Counted from the first letter of the stretch, positions 1 through 11,972 are shown. The stretch is 30,000 nt of DNA from Chromera velia (GCA_018398765.1 JAHBMJ010001413.1:1-30000), one strand, 5' to 3'. Translations and numbers: made by a program. Notes: generated by a model from the sequence alone, not told the origin.

Positions 1-136
<136 letters not shown>

Positions 137-189
137 ACTGTGACTGTAGACACAACCATGGGTGTGAGTCGGTCTGCTGGTGCGTGCAG

Positions 190-3100
190 CCTACGCTGGC
201 AACTCGCTGACTGAGGAGATGTTTGACGCAATGGAGGAGATGGTCAAGGGATTGCAGGTGCGTGAGTGGGTGTTTTTTTTTTTGGCATGAAAACCAACGC
301 ACTGGGTGGATGGGTGGTTGGGGGTTGGGCCCGTTTTTTCTGTGGTTGAAGATGGGGGGAGAGGGAAAGAAAGAGGGAGAGGCTGCGAGCTACAAGTGAC
401 TGACTGGCGAGTCTGAATGATTCTGTCACACTTCTTCTTTAGCAGTGCTTTAAGATATCAGATCCCGGCAAAAACGGGAACCTGCAACAATGGCATCTGG
501 CAGGCTTGATTGCTTTGGCATTCTTGGTATGGTGGCGTTGTTTGTTTCGTTTTCTTCGCCCTTTCCTGTTTTTTTTTTTTTTCCTGCAGAACCTGTTTAG
601 AACCATAGAGCTCCACTGGGAGAAGACGCGGAAGGACAGGATAGCCCAGTACAGTCAGTCAGTACATGCATGCATGGATGCGGCAGTCTTCTTCTATCCA
701 TCCTGTGTATTCCTCTATCCTCCTTCTTTCTCTTTCCTGTTTCTCCTCGATCACCTACTGTCAAGCAAGCAGTGGAAGGGAAAGAATGACAAAAGCAAAA
801 AAAAAACGCACAAGAGGACTCTGCAGCTGTCTCTCTCTGCATTGCGTTGCTGTCACTCACGTCCCTCTTTGTAGAAACTAACAAACCTTTCTGGTGCCAC
901 TCTAGCTCGGTCTGTCTGGCCGCCCCCACGCTTCAAGCAAAGCTGGCAGCTCTGTCTGTCATTTTGTGTGTGCCCCTTTTTCTTTTGGCCTTGCCTCTTT
1001 GTTTTGTTTTTTCTTCACGTTGCGTCTGCCCACTGCATGGGAGGCTCTACGTGTCGCCAGGCTTGCATCGAGAACGTTCAATTCATATATGCGTATCTTT
1101 GTATGGAATTGTATTCTCATACGAAGCACATACCCATTTCACGACGCGTGCGTGCGTGCGTGACGTGCAGCTTGCCACTGCGAATCGCTGCTTGACAAGC
1201 GGCTCGGCCTGTTCCCGAGGAAGAACCAACTGGCAATCACGGCGAGACTCACGAAGGTCAGTCAGTCAAAAGTCGGGAGGGAGGGAAGGAGCGGCCGGAG
1301 GGGGTGAATTGAGGAAAGGGGAAACCAAGGGAGGCCGGCAGGCAGGTGGGGGTATCAAGGAAGTAAGGCACAGCAAATGCCGAAGGTGTCAAAAGAAGGA
1401 CCCACAGACGCTTTCTCTTCTTCGTTTCTGTCCAAGCAGGTTGTGAAGCTGATCCGTGACGCGAAATCGGAGCTCGCGGAGGAGATCGCGAAGGTTTCTG
1501 ACATCGAGGGGGTCTTCAGGGACGTAGAGGTGCAGGATCAATTGGGAGGGAGTGGGAAGGACGGGGAGGCGCTGCCTGACGGGGGATGGGACGAGGACGA
1601 TGGCACAGAACCGATGGACGAGACGGAAAAGTCAGTCAGTCTCTCAGTCAAGAAGAATTCATGAATGTGTATGATCGCACATACGGACATCTTCATACAT
1701 ACAGAGAGACGTCGAGATGAACTTGATCAGCGCAGAAAAGACAGTCAGTGCAGGGGAAAAGTCACGGAGGCTATTGGAAAATGAACCCTCAGAATCCAAA
1801 GATCAAGTTAGCAAGCCAGCACTGATGCACGTGGATTCGCTTAGGGAGATCCTTGGGAAAAAAGGTGAAGAATGCTTTCCTCTCTAGCTATCCATCGTGC
1901 GCCTCTCTTCCTTCATTGTTCCTTTTTTCTTTCCTTCCTTTCTTTCTTTTCGTCCCTCTCACATTTATTTGCAGGATTGCAGCAGGATTGGTGGAGACGG
2001 CAGTTGCAAGCGTCGAGAAAGTGATTTACCGTCAGTCAGTCAGTCAGTCAGGCAGGCAGCCTCTGGCGGAATTGCTGCGGTCCATTTGTTTTTGTCACAG
2101 ACCGCAACATCTTGCCCCTCCCACATGTCGTGTCAGACGTATTACTATGTCGAGTCCATATCCATTTTTTAATTCTGTTCGTTTCTCAGACGCGTCTTTC
2201 GTCTCTTCCGGTGTACGTGCCTCTTCTCTCGTCTGCATGCCGAGAAAGGGAGCTTTGCTTTTGGCTGCTCGTTCGGTCATTGCTTTTCAGACGAGAATTT
2301 GACTCCCCCCCTCTGCCTGTTATTTTCTCCTCAAAAGAAAAGTTTCGTCTCCTTCCCTGGGCTGGAGGAATTCTCTGCCGATGTTCTCCTCGTTTTTTTT
2401 TCTTCCCTCCTTCCGTTTTTCCTTCCTTCCTTCCCAGCTTCCTCGCTTTCTTTCTTCATTTTCTCCCTGTACAACCACAAGAAGGCATCGAGCGTCGAAC
2501 ACACGAAAGCCGGAAGACAAGGAAGGAGGGAAATTGGGTCTGGGGGTGCGGTCTATCATCTGCCTGTGTGCTTTTGGTTATTGTCTTGTCGGAATGCAAG
2601 TCAACACCGTCTTCGTCCGACTGTCGGTATTTATTGCCTTTTCACCTTTGCAGAGGCCGTTCGAGTTTTGAATGTCATCGAACTGCCTGTGCCGACATGC
2701 GGAGACGACAGAGACCTGCAACTGTACAAACTGAAGGTCCAGGTCTGTCGGTGCATTTCATGCTCGGGTGCTTTCTTTTTTTCTCTATTTGTTTATTAAT
2801 TTATTTATTGCATTTGGGTTATTCCTTCTTTCTTCCTCTCTTTCCTTCCTCCTTTGTTTTTCTCTCCATCTCTCTCGCGCGCAGACTCGCCCTCCTTTTG
2901 GTTTCCCCCCCGTTTTTTCTCCCCTCTTTTCTTCCTTCCGGCCCTTTCTCTCTCTCTTGCGTGTGCCTTGCCAGGAAGGAAGGAAGGAACGAGAAGAGTG
3001 GCCCAAAATGCGGCAGCAGAACACGGATGAACTCGCTGTCTGCGGGGGTTCCTGTTTGTGCTTGTGCCTGGCTTGTTTGCCTGCCTGTTTCTCTCTCGGC

Positions 3101-3823
3101 TCTTCTTGCTCAGCTTATTGATTACTTCTGATTGTTTTTAGGCGTGGGGGATGAGGGAGGGAAAGAGGGGGTTCTGTCTGGCTTCTTGGATCTGGTCGTT
3201 TTCTTCGTCTTTTGCTTGTCCTCTTTTCCTCTTTTGTCCCTACTTACTTGCACGATTGTTCTCTTCTGTGTATTTTTCCTGTCGTCGGTCTCGCTTGCTT
3301 CTTTTTCCTTCCCTCTTCCTGAATTCCCTCCCGCCCTTCACCCAATTGACCTACATGCAGGTCCGCACACTGGAAGCCTTTCGGGAAGAGGCCGAGAACG
3401 TTGCTGCCGCTGTGGACAACATCGTCTCTGCTGTGAGTCAGTCAGTCGGGGTTTTTGTTGTCTGTCTTCTGGGTTGGAAGGGAAATGCATTGATGGGGTC
3501 TCTTCTCTTTGTTGGTGGGGCCTGTGGGGGTGCATGGGCATGTTGATACGCACGCAGAGATTCCGTGAGCGTTTTGTAGCTGAGTGAGGGCAAATGGCTT
3601 CTCTCCTTAAGATCTTTCTGGCTGTTGGTGATTGCGTGATGGAGATTTGGGTGCCACCGTCTTTTCTGTATTTGGATGTCCTTGCTTGCTGAGGGAGAAT
3701 GCAGGAACATGAAAAAAAAAAAAGCCATTGCCTTCTACCGTCTTTGCAGCTGAATGTTTTACTACTGCGTCGCTTCTTTGCACACTACCTGCCCTTCCTC
3801 CAGGCCCGTCTGTTGAGTCCGTG

Positions 3824-3862
<39 letters not shown>

Positions 3863-4828
3863 GTGTGTGTGTGTGTGTGTGTCTTTGTTGATGAGGATGC
3901 GAATATATGGACATTGCATTGGCGTTCAGGCATTCGCCCCTCAAGACTTGGCGGAGTTCGACTTTCGGACAAACGAATTGGCAGAGCGCATGTCAATTTT
4001 GAGAAAACTCCTGGACAATGTCAGTCAGTTCTCATCCGTTCTCTTCACATTCATTCTCTGCTTGCTGCTCTCTTTCCTGCTTTTCTTATTTCCACTTCGC
4101 TGCATACCGACCGTCCCTACCTTTCTCTTTCTCTCTCAGTCTCTCGCCTTGTATGTGGGGGGGGGGGCGGAAAGGTCTCTTCGTCCGTCTGTCTCTCTGC
4201 TTTTTTCTGCATGTGTCTCTCCCTATTGCTTACTTGCACTGTATGCAGTGTCTTGTGGGTTTGGAGTACGGCGACGTTGACGATGACGAAGAGGGCGAGG
4301 GGGAGGAGGGGGGAGCCGAAGAGAAGGCAGAGAAGGAGAAGGAGAGGCAGCGGAGAGCAGAGGAAAGAAGGAGCAGGGATGAGGAGAGACACAAGAAAAT
4401 GATTCTTCTGAAGGAGGAAGCAAGTAAAAAAATAGAGGGATGCAAATTCGAGGAATGTCTGGCGGCCATCAAGGTCAGTCATCCATTCATTGGACCTACC
4501 GTACGTCTCTGTCCGGATTGGTCCAAACCAGTGGAGCCCGGGTTACGTGAACGAAGGAAGTATTTATGCGTGAATGATCTCACCATCCGGGCTGTTAGTC
4601 ACCTCATGAGGCAAAAGGGGCGCCTGAACGACCTCAGAGAGCTGAGGAAAGCAAGGATCCTTTTCACGCCCTTTCGAAACATCCGTGTGACTTGAGTTCC
4701 TTCAGATTTGTTTCAGCTGTTCATCATCTCACTTTCCTTCGAATTCTGTGCAGGAGGTGACTGAAGAAATCTCACGACGGCAGAACATGCCGACCATCGC
4801 CTTCCAATGCCCAACGCCGCAACCTTGA
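190..4828 (+). CDS. Unrecognised coiled-coil, acidic-rich protein (3' portion, at least 13 exons)
   Basis: I do not recognise this family. Exons read as 190-257, 443-526, 590-653, 1171-1256, 1440-1646, 1705-1864, 1983-2030, 2654-2742, 2975-3037, 3361-3432, 3930-4019, 4249-4473 and 4754-4828, ending at TGA 4826-4828. Phases agree at every junction and give about 442 residues. The protein is mostly charged helix, for example VVKLIRDAKSELAEEIAK (from 1440) and VRTLEAFREEAENVAAAV (from 3361). Exon 12 has an acidic run (DVDDDEEGEGEE) and then a long Glu/Lys/Arg coiled coil. No catalytic motif is visible. The 5' end is unresolved: the frame stays open upstream of 190 to 168 with no good start, so the gene probably begins outside the window. 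Alternatives exist at the exon 2 acceptor (AGCAG at 441-445), the exon 5 donor (1630 or 1646) and the exon 7 acceptor. Exon 9 is the weakest call. A structural or scaffold role is only a guess. Confidence 0.7.
3829..3882. repeat. (CT)n-(GT)n microsatellite in an intron
   Basis: CT dinucleotides pass directly into GT dinucleotides inside the intron between the exons ending at 3432 and starting at 3930 of the plus-strand coiled-coil gene. Confidence 0.9.
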
Positions 4829-4984
4829 CCAGCCAGAACTTGTCTTTGGCGCGGTCTCTCTGCGTTGGTTGTTCCAGTCTCCGTTCATTGACAAACAAAC
4901 CAACACTTGTATGAAACGATACTATTCAGTGGCCAACAGGAGGAATTGCATTGAAATTTAATTTAACTGAATAAGTATACATAC

Positions 4985-5647
4985 TACCTAGGGGGACAAA
5001 ATTAATGCATATCATATCCAGGAAGCATATCTTCAACACAATCATCATGGGCTTGTTACACCCTCGTAAAAGTAATCTAACATCAGACTAGAAGATAACT
5101 TCCTATTTATATATAGCTCTGTCGTTTTGCTTTGTGTGTCAAATCTGTAAAATTGAAAAAATGGTAGTGTAGGAGCGCTCTAGGAATTGATTGATTGATT
5201 GATTGATTGATATGTTCCGCCCTAGGGCCTTCCCGCTATATCTATCTGTCGCCAGAGCTAGCAGGGGAATTAAAAAAAAAATTCTATGTATGCCAGGGGC
5301 GAGTGGGATGCTTTTTGCCCCCCCCTCTGCATAGGAGACCGGCGCTTTTCCACAAAAAACTCGTTCTCATAATTGGTAAGGAGTTAGAAGTTGAAACTTT
5401 GTGTAAAAAGACGTTGTAACGATAGATTATTAGATTATTAACGGACGCTCTAGGAATTAAAAAAAAAATTCTAGGACTTCAAACTAAATTTTTGACCCAA
5501 TGTGAGGCCTGTAGGACCCAACTAGTTAGTATAAGTCTTCACTGAGTCTACTTGGTCAGCTTGGTCCAACGCCGCCCCTTTTTTCTGACAAACTCAAATC
5601 TTTGTTTTTTTTTAAAAAAATATGCATTAATTTTGTCCCCCTAGGTA
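4985..5647. mobile_element. Mariner-like MITE with 26-bp perfect terminal inverted repeats and TA flanks
   Basis: The left end, 4987-5012, starts CCTAGGGGGACAAAATTA. Its exact reverse complement is at 5620-5645. Both ends are flanked by TA (4985-4986 and 5646-5647), the target duplication expected of the Tc1/mariner superfamily. The 659-bp interior has no credible transposase. It holds a TTGA/ATTG tetranucleotide run (5186-5210), two copies of CGCTCTAGGAATT (5176 and 5446), and two copies of a palindromic GGAATT-poly(A)-TTCTA block (about 5266 and 5453). It is non-autonomous and lies between the 3' ends of two convergent genes. Confidence 0.8.
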
Positions 5648-5674
5648 GTATACATACTTTTGAATATTTGCTTT

Positions 5675-5952
5675 CGCATCCCGGCAGTGACCTATTTTTA
5701 TCTGATAGTCATTCCTACCTTCATGATGCCTATGTTGCACCCATAATTAGAATGCCCTTTTAATGCTTTTTTAAGGTAAATATATAATCTTTTAAATAAG
5801 CTAGAACATGTAAAAAACCTTTAAAAGTGTTAGAAAAGTCATAACTATGCTATATATAGGCTTAATTTTGCTATACAAAGTGTTTTTAATTTTTTTGCCA
5901 TCTGAGAGCCCCAAATAAGATCCATTATCACATAAGTCACTGCCGGGATGCG
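5675..5952. mobile_element. Short inverted-repeat element (MITE-like or foldback)
   Basis: CGCATCCCGGCAGTGAC at 5675-5691 recurs as a perfect reverse complement at 5936-5952, and the match extends a few more bases inward (TAT). The 278-bp unit is AT-rich and non-coding. I see no clear target-site duplication, so whether it is a transposon or another kind of foldback is open. It lies 27 bp beyond the neighbouring mariner-like element. Confidence 0.55.
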
Positions 5953-6468
5953 TTACATATAGGCCCTGAGGCTTTGCACATCTTTGCACTCCTTTATGTA
6001 TTCAATATTATAATAACTTGAACAATACGTGTATACTGATATTAGCAGACAAAAATGCAGCCCTCTTTTTCTTACTTGTTTTTGTTGTCTTTTGTATGTA
6101 GCTTTGTACCTATATGGTTACGAATAGAATAAAATTTAGGAAACCCTAGTTAAAACTATGATGTTTAAAGACCAGTTTAACCATTATGCATTTTTTCTTT
6201 CTTTGTATCAAAAAAGTTGAAAAAACTGTGGTTTGGGTATTATGATATGGATTTATGTGCATTTCTGAATGTTGTATAACTTTACGCATATTTTACTAAG
6301 GGTATATATTATTAAACTGCTAGTTACACTGTTGTTCACTATTATTTAATTTACAGTTTAAAAATGATTCAAAAAACTTGAATAACTGTTCATTTTAAAT
6401 GTTGTTCACTATCTTTAAGTTTCAACTTGAAAGAATAAACCAAAAGACAAAGCTGTGTTGAATGTGCA
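5953..6468. other. AT-rich intergenic DNA, no gene seen
   Basis: This stretch has stops in all frames and many A/T homopolymers. It is the 3' flank of the minus-strand gene ending at 6469. Nothing beyond low complexity and short A/T runs was found. Confidence 0.6.
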
Positions 6469-9400
6469 CTAGGACGTTAAGTCTGACTCGATCCACACTC
6501 CATCGGGATCATAAACTTTTGCAACCCATCCAGCCCCTCCTTTGATTGATAAACTCATTTTCATTGCCGGGGTCTCTCCAGCTGCGAGTCCAGACTGCTC
6601 CTGTACATCAATGGCATCGCTTCTTCCCAAGTTTCCCTGTGGTTCACTCTGAATCTGCGCGTTTCGCCCCATTTTGGGGGGCACCTTGTCGCGACTGAAC
6701 TTGCAACCGCAAAGTTTCACTCTCTCTGTGCCTTCTTCTGGTGTTACAGAGGCATCGCGGAATCGACAGAGGGTCTGATCTGGCGAGAGACCCGACAGGT
6801 CGCACTTAATCAGTTCTAATGAGGCACTCTGACACAGCACAAATGGACAGTCTGTGCAGACTAACCGCACTCGAACCAGACGAAGACAGGGCCCAGGCAT
6901 GCCACCAACAAGAGATCCCGGGGTCTGAGGGGACCCAATTACAATCCCCTGGTGCGAATCGCACACAAGTGTGAAGTCACTCCACACACTCCTTTGTACA
7001 AAAAGATAACGGAGACCGAGTAAGTGCGTGAGTGATGAGATGCTCTCTTCACTCAACGCATTCTCATCGCACGACCGAAGAAAATCCGAATTCTCTCCAA
7101 CCAACAAAGAACACCTCTCAGACCCCCCCCCAACTACAGCTGTGTCTCTTTCAAGTATTCCCCGCCCCGTATGACTTCCAGGGCCTAAGACCAAAACATC
7201 CCCATCCGGGGCCAAATGTCTCATCGCAAACCCCAGAGAGAACCTCAAGTCACCTGCCGTTGTCTCGGAAGAGGACAGCGTGGAGGAGATAGAGACTCTG
7301 GAAAGTTTTGTCTCTTCTGTCTGGACCCGCCACACATTCGGTTTTCTCGTTTGAAAAGTCCACTTCATGACTAAATTAGATGGCAAAACAGAAGACGAAG
7401 AAATTTCAGTGCTGGGTCTTATCCAGCCAGTCACTGCAGCGACTTCACGAGCAAACAGACCCCCATAGGTCGGTCGAGGCTTACTTTCCTCGCCCCCCTC
7501 TTCCCCGTCTGCTTTGCCCCCCTCCCCTTCCTTTTCTTGCTTTCTCCTGTCCTCCTGCAAGGCTTCTTCTTCTGTCTCTTCCATTTCGAGTCTGAAGGTG
7601 ACCTCGTATGTCTTCCCACGCCTGAGAGGACTGAGAGGGATGAAGACGGCGAATGGCTGCAGGAAAATAAACAATGGAGGGGTACAGACGGAGCCAGGCA
7701 AAAAACAAATGAATAAAAAAGGGGTGCGCAAAACAGATATTCGAGTGCATGTGTTGCAGTTTCAAAAGAATACAGAGAGAGGACCTAGTCATACCTCTTG
7801 ACTGGTGCATTCGCACTCAATGCGAAATACACCTATACCCATGCCTACACACTCAGGAATGCCGGACGAGGAGACTGAAGAATTCGGAGGCCACAACAGG
7901 GATTCATACGCACAAAGTAAAAGAGAACAGTCGAGCAAATAGAGAGAGATAACAACAAAGAGGAGGAAATGCGCAGGCAGGCATTTTGCTAGCAGAGTCC
8001 ACACAAACGGAAGAACAGACCAGAAGGAGCTTGAAGAGAAAACTGTTGCATAAAACGAAAAAAGAAAAAAGATGAAAAGACGATGTAGAAGAGAAAAAGA
8101 CGCACAAACTACAGAGGAGCACATTTGCTTTGACTTCTGCTGACCGACCCTTAATGGCGTCTTGACTCCATAATGGACCATAGAGGAGGATGAGGAAGGA
8201 GCAGATCCACTCGCTCCTTCCTTTTCCCTTCCACCCCCCGAGTTTTCTCGTCCAAATTCTGTTATCACCTTTCCCTCAACACACCTGCTCTCCCCCCCCC
8301 CATCTGGAGGCAAAGAGTTCAAAGACGAGAAAGGAGTCGGAGACGGAATCTCCGCAACCTCAAACTCCACCTTCTTCAAACCCGCATGCAAGTGCCAAGG
8401 TTGCAGGAAGTGTACAGAAATTGGCATGCCTGTCTCGCAAGCCTGGGCACAATCGCCACCCAGAGATGAGGTGCACGTGTCTCCTCTCGAAAAAGAGGGA
8501 GACGAAGGGCTTTCAGTGGAATTTTCGGGAGACAAAAAATCGTCACACGTCGCCCAGGCGCGAGAGGAAAAGGGACGCTGGGAGAAGGAGGGGTCTTTAG
8601 CACCCAGAGGGAGAGGAAGGGGGTCAGCCTCTAGTGGGCAGACAAATTTGGGTGGGGGGGGGTCTTGGTTGTCTGCCTCGCTGCGTCTTTGCTCGAGGGT
8701 TGGGAGAAAAGGAAGTGTCGCAGTGGGACATGCGGAAGTGAGAACGTCTTGGAACCCTGGGGGGGGGAGGGGAAACGCAATTCTCCGTGCGAAGTTGCGT
8801 GCTACTTCTGGGGAAAATCCTTCTCCCTCTATTTCAAGCTGCAGATGTTCTGATTGTGGTTGCGCTCTGCTGATGGATCTACTCGGAGTTTCTTGTCTCG
8901 TTCGGGCCTCCATACTCGTTGGTGATCCCATCTTTGTCCCTCTGCCTACCGCTGCAGATCTAGACACAAGGACAAACTGTCCCGGGAGGTGGCCCAACGC
9001 ATCGGGGGCTGAAAGGTGTTGACACAGGGATGGACGGAAGGGAACAGAAGAGGAGGAGGAAGAGGAGACGGGTGCTGGTGGAGGGGGGACATGGCAATTG
9101 TCGGGGGGGACTGTGATGGAAGGAAACTCTGTCTCACGTGCTGTTCTTTGAGGTGACTTGCTGAGGGGACTCCTCATAGCTGCCTCTAAATCGGGACCTC
9201 CCGAAAAGGGAAGACTCAAATTTTTCTTTCCTTGGGGGCTCCTACCTATTCCAGTTCCGTTGAGTGTCTCTACAGACCGTCCAACCTGTCCCGGCAATGC
9301 CAGTGTTTTCGATTCGTCTCTGCTTGCCGCAGTCAGCTGAGCAGACACAGTGGGAGAGGAGGGGGAGCTCCCCCCTTCTCCTGAAGGCACCACGACCCTC

Positions 9401-9642
9401 CTGGGGGAACCTCTTCGAGAGGAAGCGGGGGAAGGCGGGTACACGTTGTGCACTGAGTGGTTGCGAATTGGGAGAAAGCCCCGGTGGAAGCCTAGACCGA
9501 CTCTTTTGGGGAAGCAGAAGGCGTTCCCATGGACGACCTGGAAGCTGCACGGGGGATCGATGGGGAGGGGCAGAAGCGCAGACAGGAATGTTATCATTCA
9601 ATTTAATTGAGAACGTCATCCTTGGAATTTGGCTTTAACTAC

Positions 9643-9681
<39 letters not shown>

Positions 9682-11972
9682 CTATGTGTGTGTGTGTGTG
9701 TGCGTGTGTGCGTGCGTGCGTGCGTGCGTGCGACTGTGTCTATCTGGCTGCCTGAGTGCGTAGCTGGCTACCCGGCAACAGACTGACTGGTTGACTGAAA
9801 GACCAAAAGGCCAATGAAACGAGCAGCAGAAGACCCCGCACGCAAGTCGACCGAAAGACTTTCCTTCCAACCGACTGACTGACGGACCAGGAGACAGGAT
9901 CTCCTAAGAGTGAATCCAGAGCGCGGATAGGAGAGGAGCCCCACGAACAGAGACCTGTACAGGCAGCCTCTCGACCCTGAAGCCAGCCAGCAGCCGATGC
10001 ACATGCGAGGTAAAATCACAGGTCGGCAATCTTCAGGCAGGGAAGCAGTCGACCACAAAATCCATCAGCCCACAAAGCACCTGATGCTGAGCTGAATCAT
10101 TCCCTCAATCAAAGAATCAACCTCTCACCCACTCATTCTCTCAAGGAAAAAGTCAATTACCCGCTCACTCATTCAGTGCATCAATCAAAAAATCAATCGG
10201 TCGCACAGGTTCTCAAAGAAAACAATGGAGCATCCAACCACACAGAGACGCACCTGCACTGAGAAGAAGTCGTTTGTTCCCATCAAACCCGTCTCCTCCG
10301 GCCACTTCCACGTCTCGTCTCTGTAGAGAAATTTGACGACAGAGGGCGTAGAACTCTCCGCTTTCGCCTTCTGTCCTCCTGCTGCGTCCTTTGCTCTCCC
10401 CCTCTCCTCTTCGTTTCCACTCGTGCGTTCTTTAATGGCGTTGTCCGGCTTTGCAAATTCAATTCTTCCACTTACTCTCCATGCCGACTCGTTTCCCTCC
10501 GCTAAGTCTTCCACCGCCCTCCGGAGAAATGCACCCAACAACGAACTAGAGTAGGTGGCATGTGACTGCGAAAGGGCAGTGAGGCCGTGGTCGTATGAAG
10601 GCATGAGCATACTCATGGACTGATTCGATGGTTCCAGAACCGCATTTGCTACAGCCTTCAAGTAATCTCGGAGATACACCTGAGCAGCAAAGTGCTCAAC
10701 CAGTCGCTTGCACTCCTCGTCTGTTAGAGGGGAAGGGTAAGACTGAGAGGGCCGAGGCACCCCTCTCATCAGCAAAGGGAGCGGGCTTCTGTCTGCGTAT
10801 GCTCGCTGGGTTGACGAGTCTTTAAATCTCGTGAAGGGCTCTCTGTCAAGGTAATGGGGCAGAATCAGACCTTCTCCCAGAGCTCTATGGGCCTGGAGAG
10901 AAGCGAAGGCCCCGACCAAGGGAGAGGGCAGCCACTCGAGCTGCGAGAATTAACCAGGAAGAATGTGAAGGCAGACCTCAAAAAAAAAAAAAATGCATGA
11001 ATGCAATGAGCGCAGCAGTTGCATGTGCGACTAAGGAAGAGAGAGACCACTCGTGCTGTCGATCATTTGCAGAATTACAGGGGCAGGGGCAGCGAACCGC
11101 GGGGGGAGAGGCAGAAAAACAAAGACAGCGACAGAGTGTGAAAAAGGAAGAGAGGACAAAGAGAAGAAAGTGCGAAGCAACGCAGCTTTGGAAGATGCCC
11201 GATCTTAACCTCCTTTCCCATCTGTGAGAATATTCTGCATTAATTCGGTCACCATGCAGGAAATCAAGTTTGTTTATATAATCATGCACACATTAGTATA
11301 TATCATATACACTAACCTACCTGGTGTTCTGGCGTTCTCTTTCCCCCGTAGAGGTCTTGGAGGGCCTGAATTTACACAGTGGATTGAACAGGAAGGGGGA
11401 AGGAAGAAGGTGCTGGTCCACGCATGCATCTTCGTGCGTCTGCGAGACATTTGTAGACACATTCCATAGAGACAGATACACTCCACCGCTAGTCGCCAGG
11501 ACGAGCGTAAATGGAGGGTAGGGGGGCCAGGAAAAAGAGGAGGGGAACTGTGCAGTCCCCTGACGAGGAGCTCCCGTGTTGGTGTTTCTGCTTTCGTACA
11601 AGAAGTGCATGCATGTGGACGGTTGTGCAACTCGTACATGCATGTCAATATATAATCACACGCAAACACACGCTGAAGAGGGCAGGAGAACAACGTTGAG
11701 GTATCACGAAATCAATGGCACAGCTTTATTATGGCCATGGCCTGTCTTGGTCTACTGACCGCGCCTGCCAGCTTTTCACCACGTTCTTGGACCTCTTGTA
11801 TGCTGGGTCCCTTCGCTTTTAGCTGGGAAGCCGTGAGGCATTCTCTCCCCGAGGGCGAATAACACGTCTGGTTTGGGGGCCGTTTCCGCCCCGCCTGGTT
11901 CGGCACAGGGCAACAGACCAAAGCAGTATCAGCGGGGCCCTTCACCCCACAGGAACTTGCCCCGCAACCCAT
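6469..11972 (-). CDS. Acylation-motif protein with CAP/SCP-like region and C-terminal beta-helix
   Basis: Five exons, all phase 0: 11972-11760, 11365-11321, 10940-10254, 9537-8149 and 7656-6469 (stop TAG 6471-6469), giving 1173 residues. The start is fixed by MGCGASS, a typical N-myristoylation plus palmitoylation signal. Residues about 95-130 (LQAHRAL, LPHYLDREPFTRF, QRAYAD) fit the His-rich start of bacterial-type CAP domains. The modules that usually follow are in order: VGLGF (about 329), GMPISVHF (about 685), IPLSPLRRGKTYEVTF (about 784) and MKWTFQT (about 875). About 370 residues of Ser/Pro-rich insertion separate them. Residues about 930-1100 (PDGDVLVLGPGSH, then repeating short hydrophobic strands) look like a right-handed parallel beta-helix. 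CAP proteins are normally secreted, but no signal peptide is seen here; the N-terminus instead suggests the cytosolic face of a membrane. The CAP assignment rests on remembered family patterns and is moderate. The splicing is well supported. Confidence 0.78.
9642..9732. repeat. (CT)n-(GT)n-(GCGT)n compound microsatellite in an intron
   Basis: CT, then GT, then GCGT repeats lie in the 716-base intron between exons 3 and 4 of the minus-strand CAP/beta-helix gene. On the transcribed strand this reads as purine-pyrimidine alternation followed by GA repeats. Confidence 0.9.

Noticed and set aside
158-160. ATG at 158 as the start of the coiled-coil gene
   Set aside because: Joining it to the exon at 190 needs a 28-base intron, and reading straight through meets a stop. 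The gene more likely starts upstream of the window.
847-1446. 199-codon plus-strand frame
   Set aside because: It runs through the splice sites of the coiled-coil gene and is composed of low-complexity Ser/Leu/Cys. The spliced exons at 1171-1256 and 1440-1646 use other frames with consistent phase.
2112-3131. 339-codon plus-strand frame rich in Phe, Leu and Ser
   Set aside because: It arises from pyrimidine-rich intron sequence (CTTTCTTCC repeats). The true exon at 2654-2742 reads in a different frame within it.
3738-3810. Possible extra exon after TTTGCAG (LNVLLLRRFFAHYLPFLQ)
   Set aside because: It would need a GC donor or break the phase between the exons ending 3432 and starting 3930. 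Without it the phase is already correct.
8190-9022. Plus-strand frames of 136 and 198 codons
   Set aside because: They are antisense shadows of the long fourth exon of the minus-strand CAP/beta-helix gene, where phase, splice sites and motifs support the minus strand.
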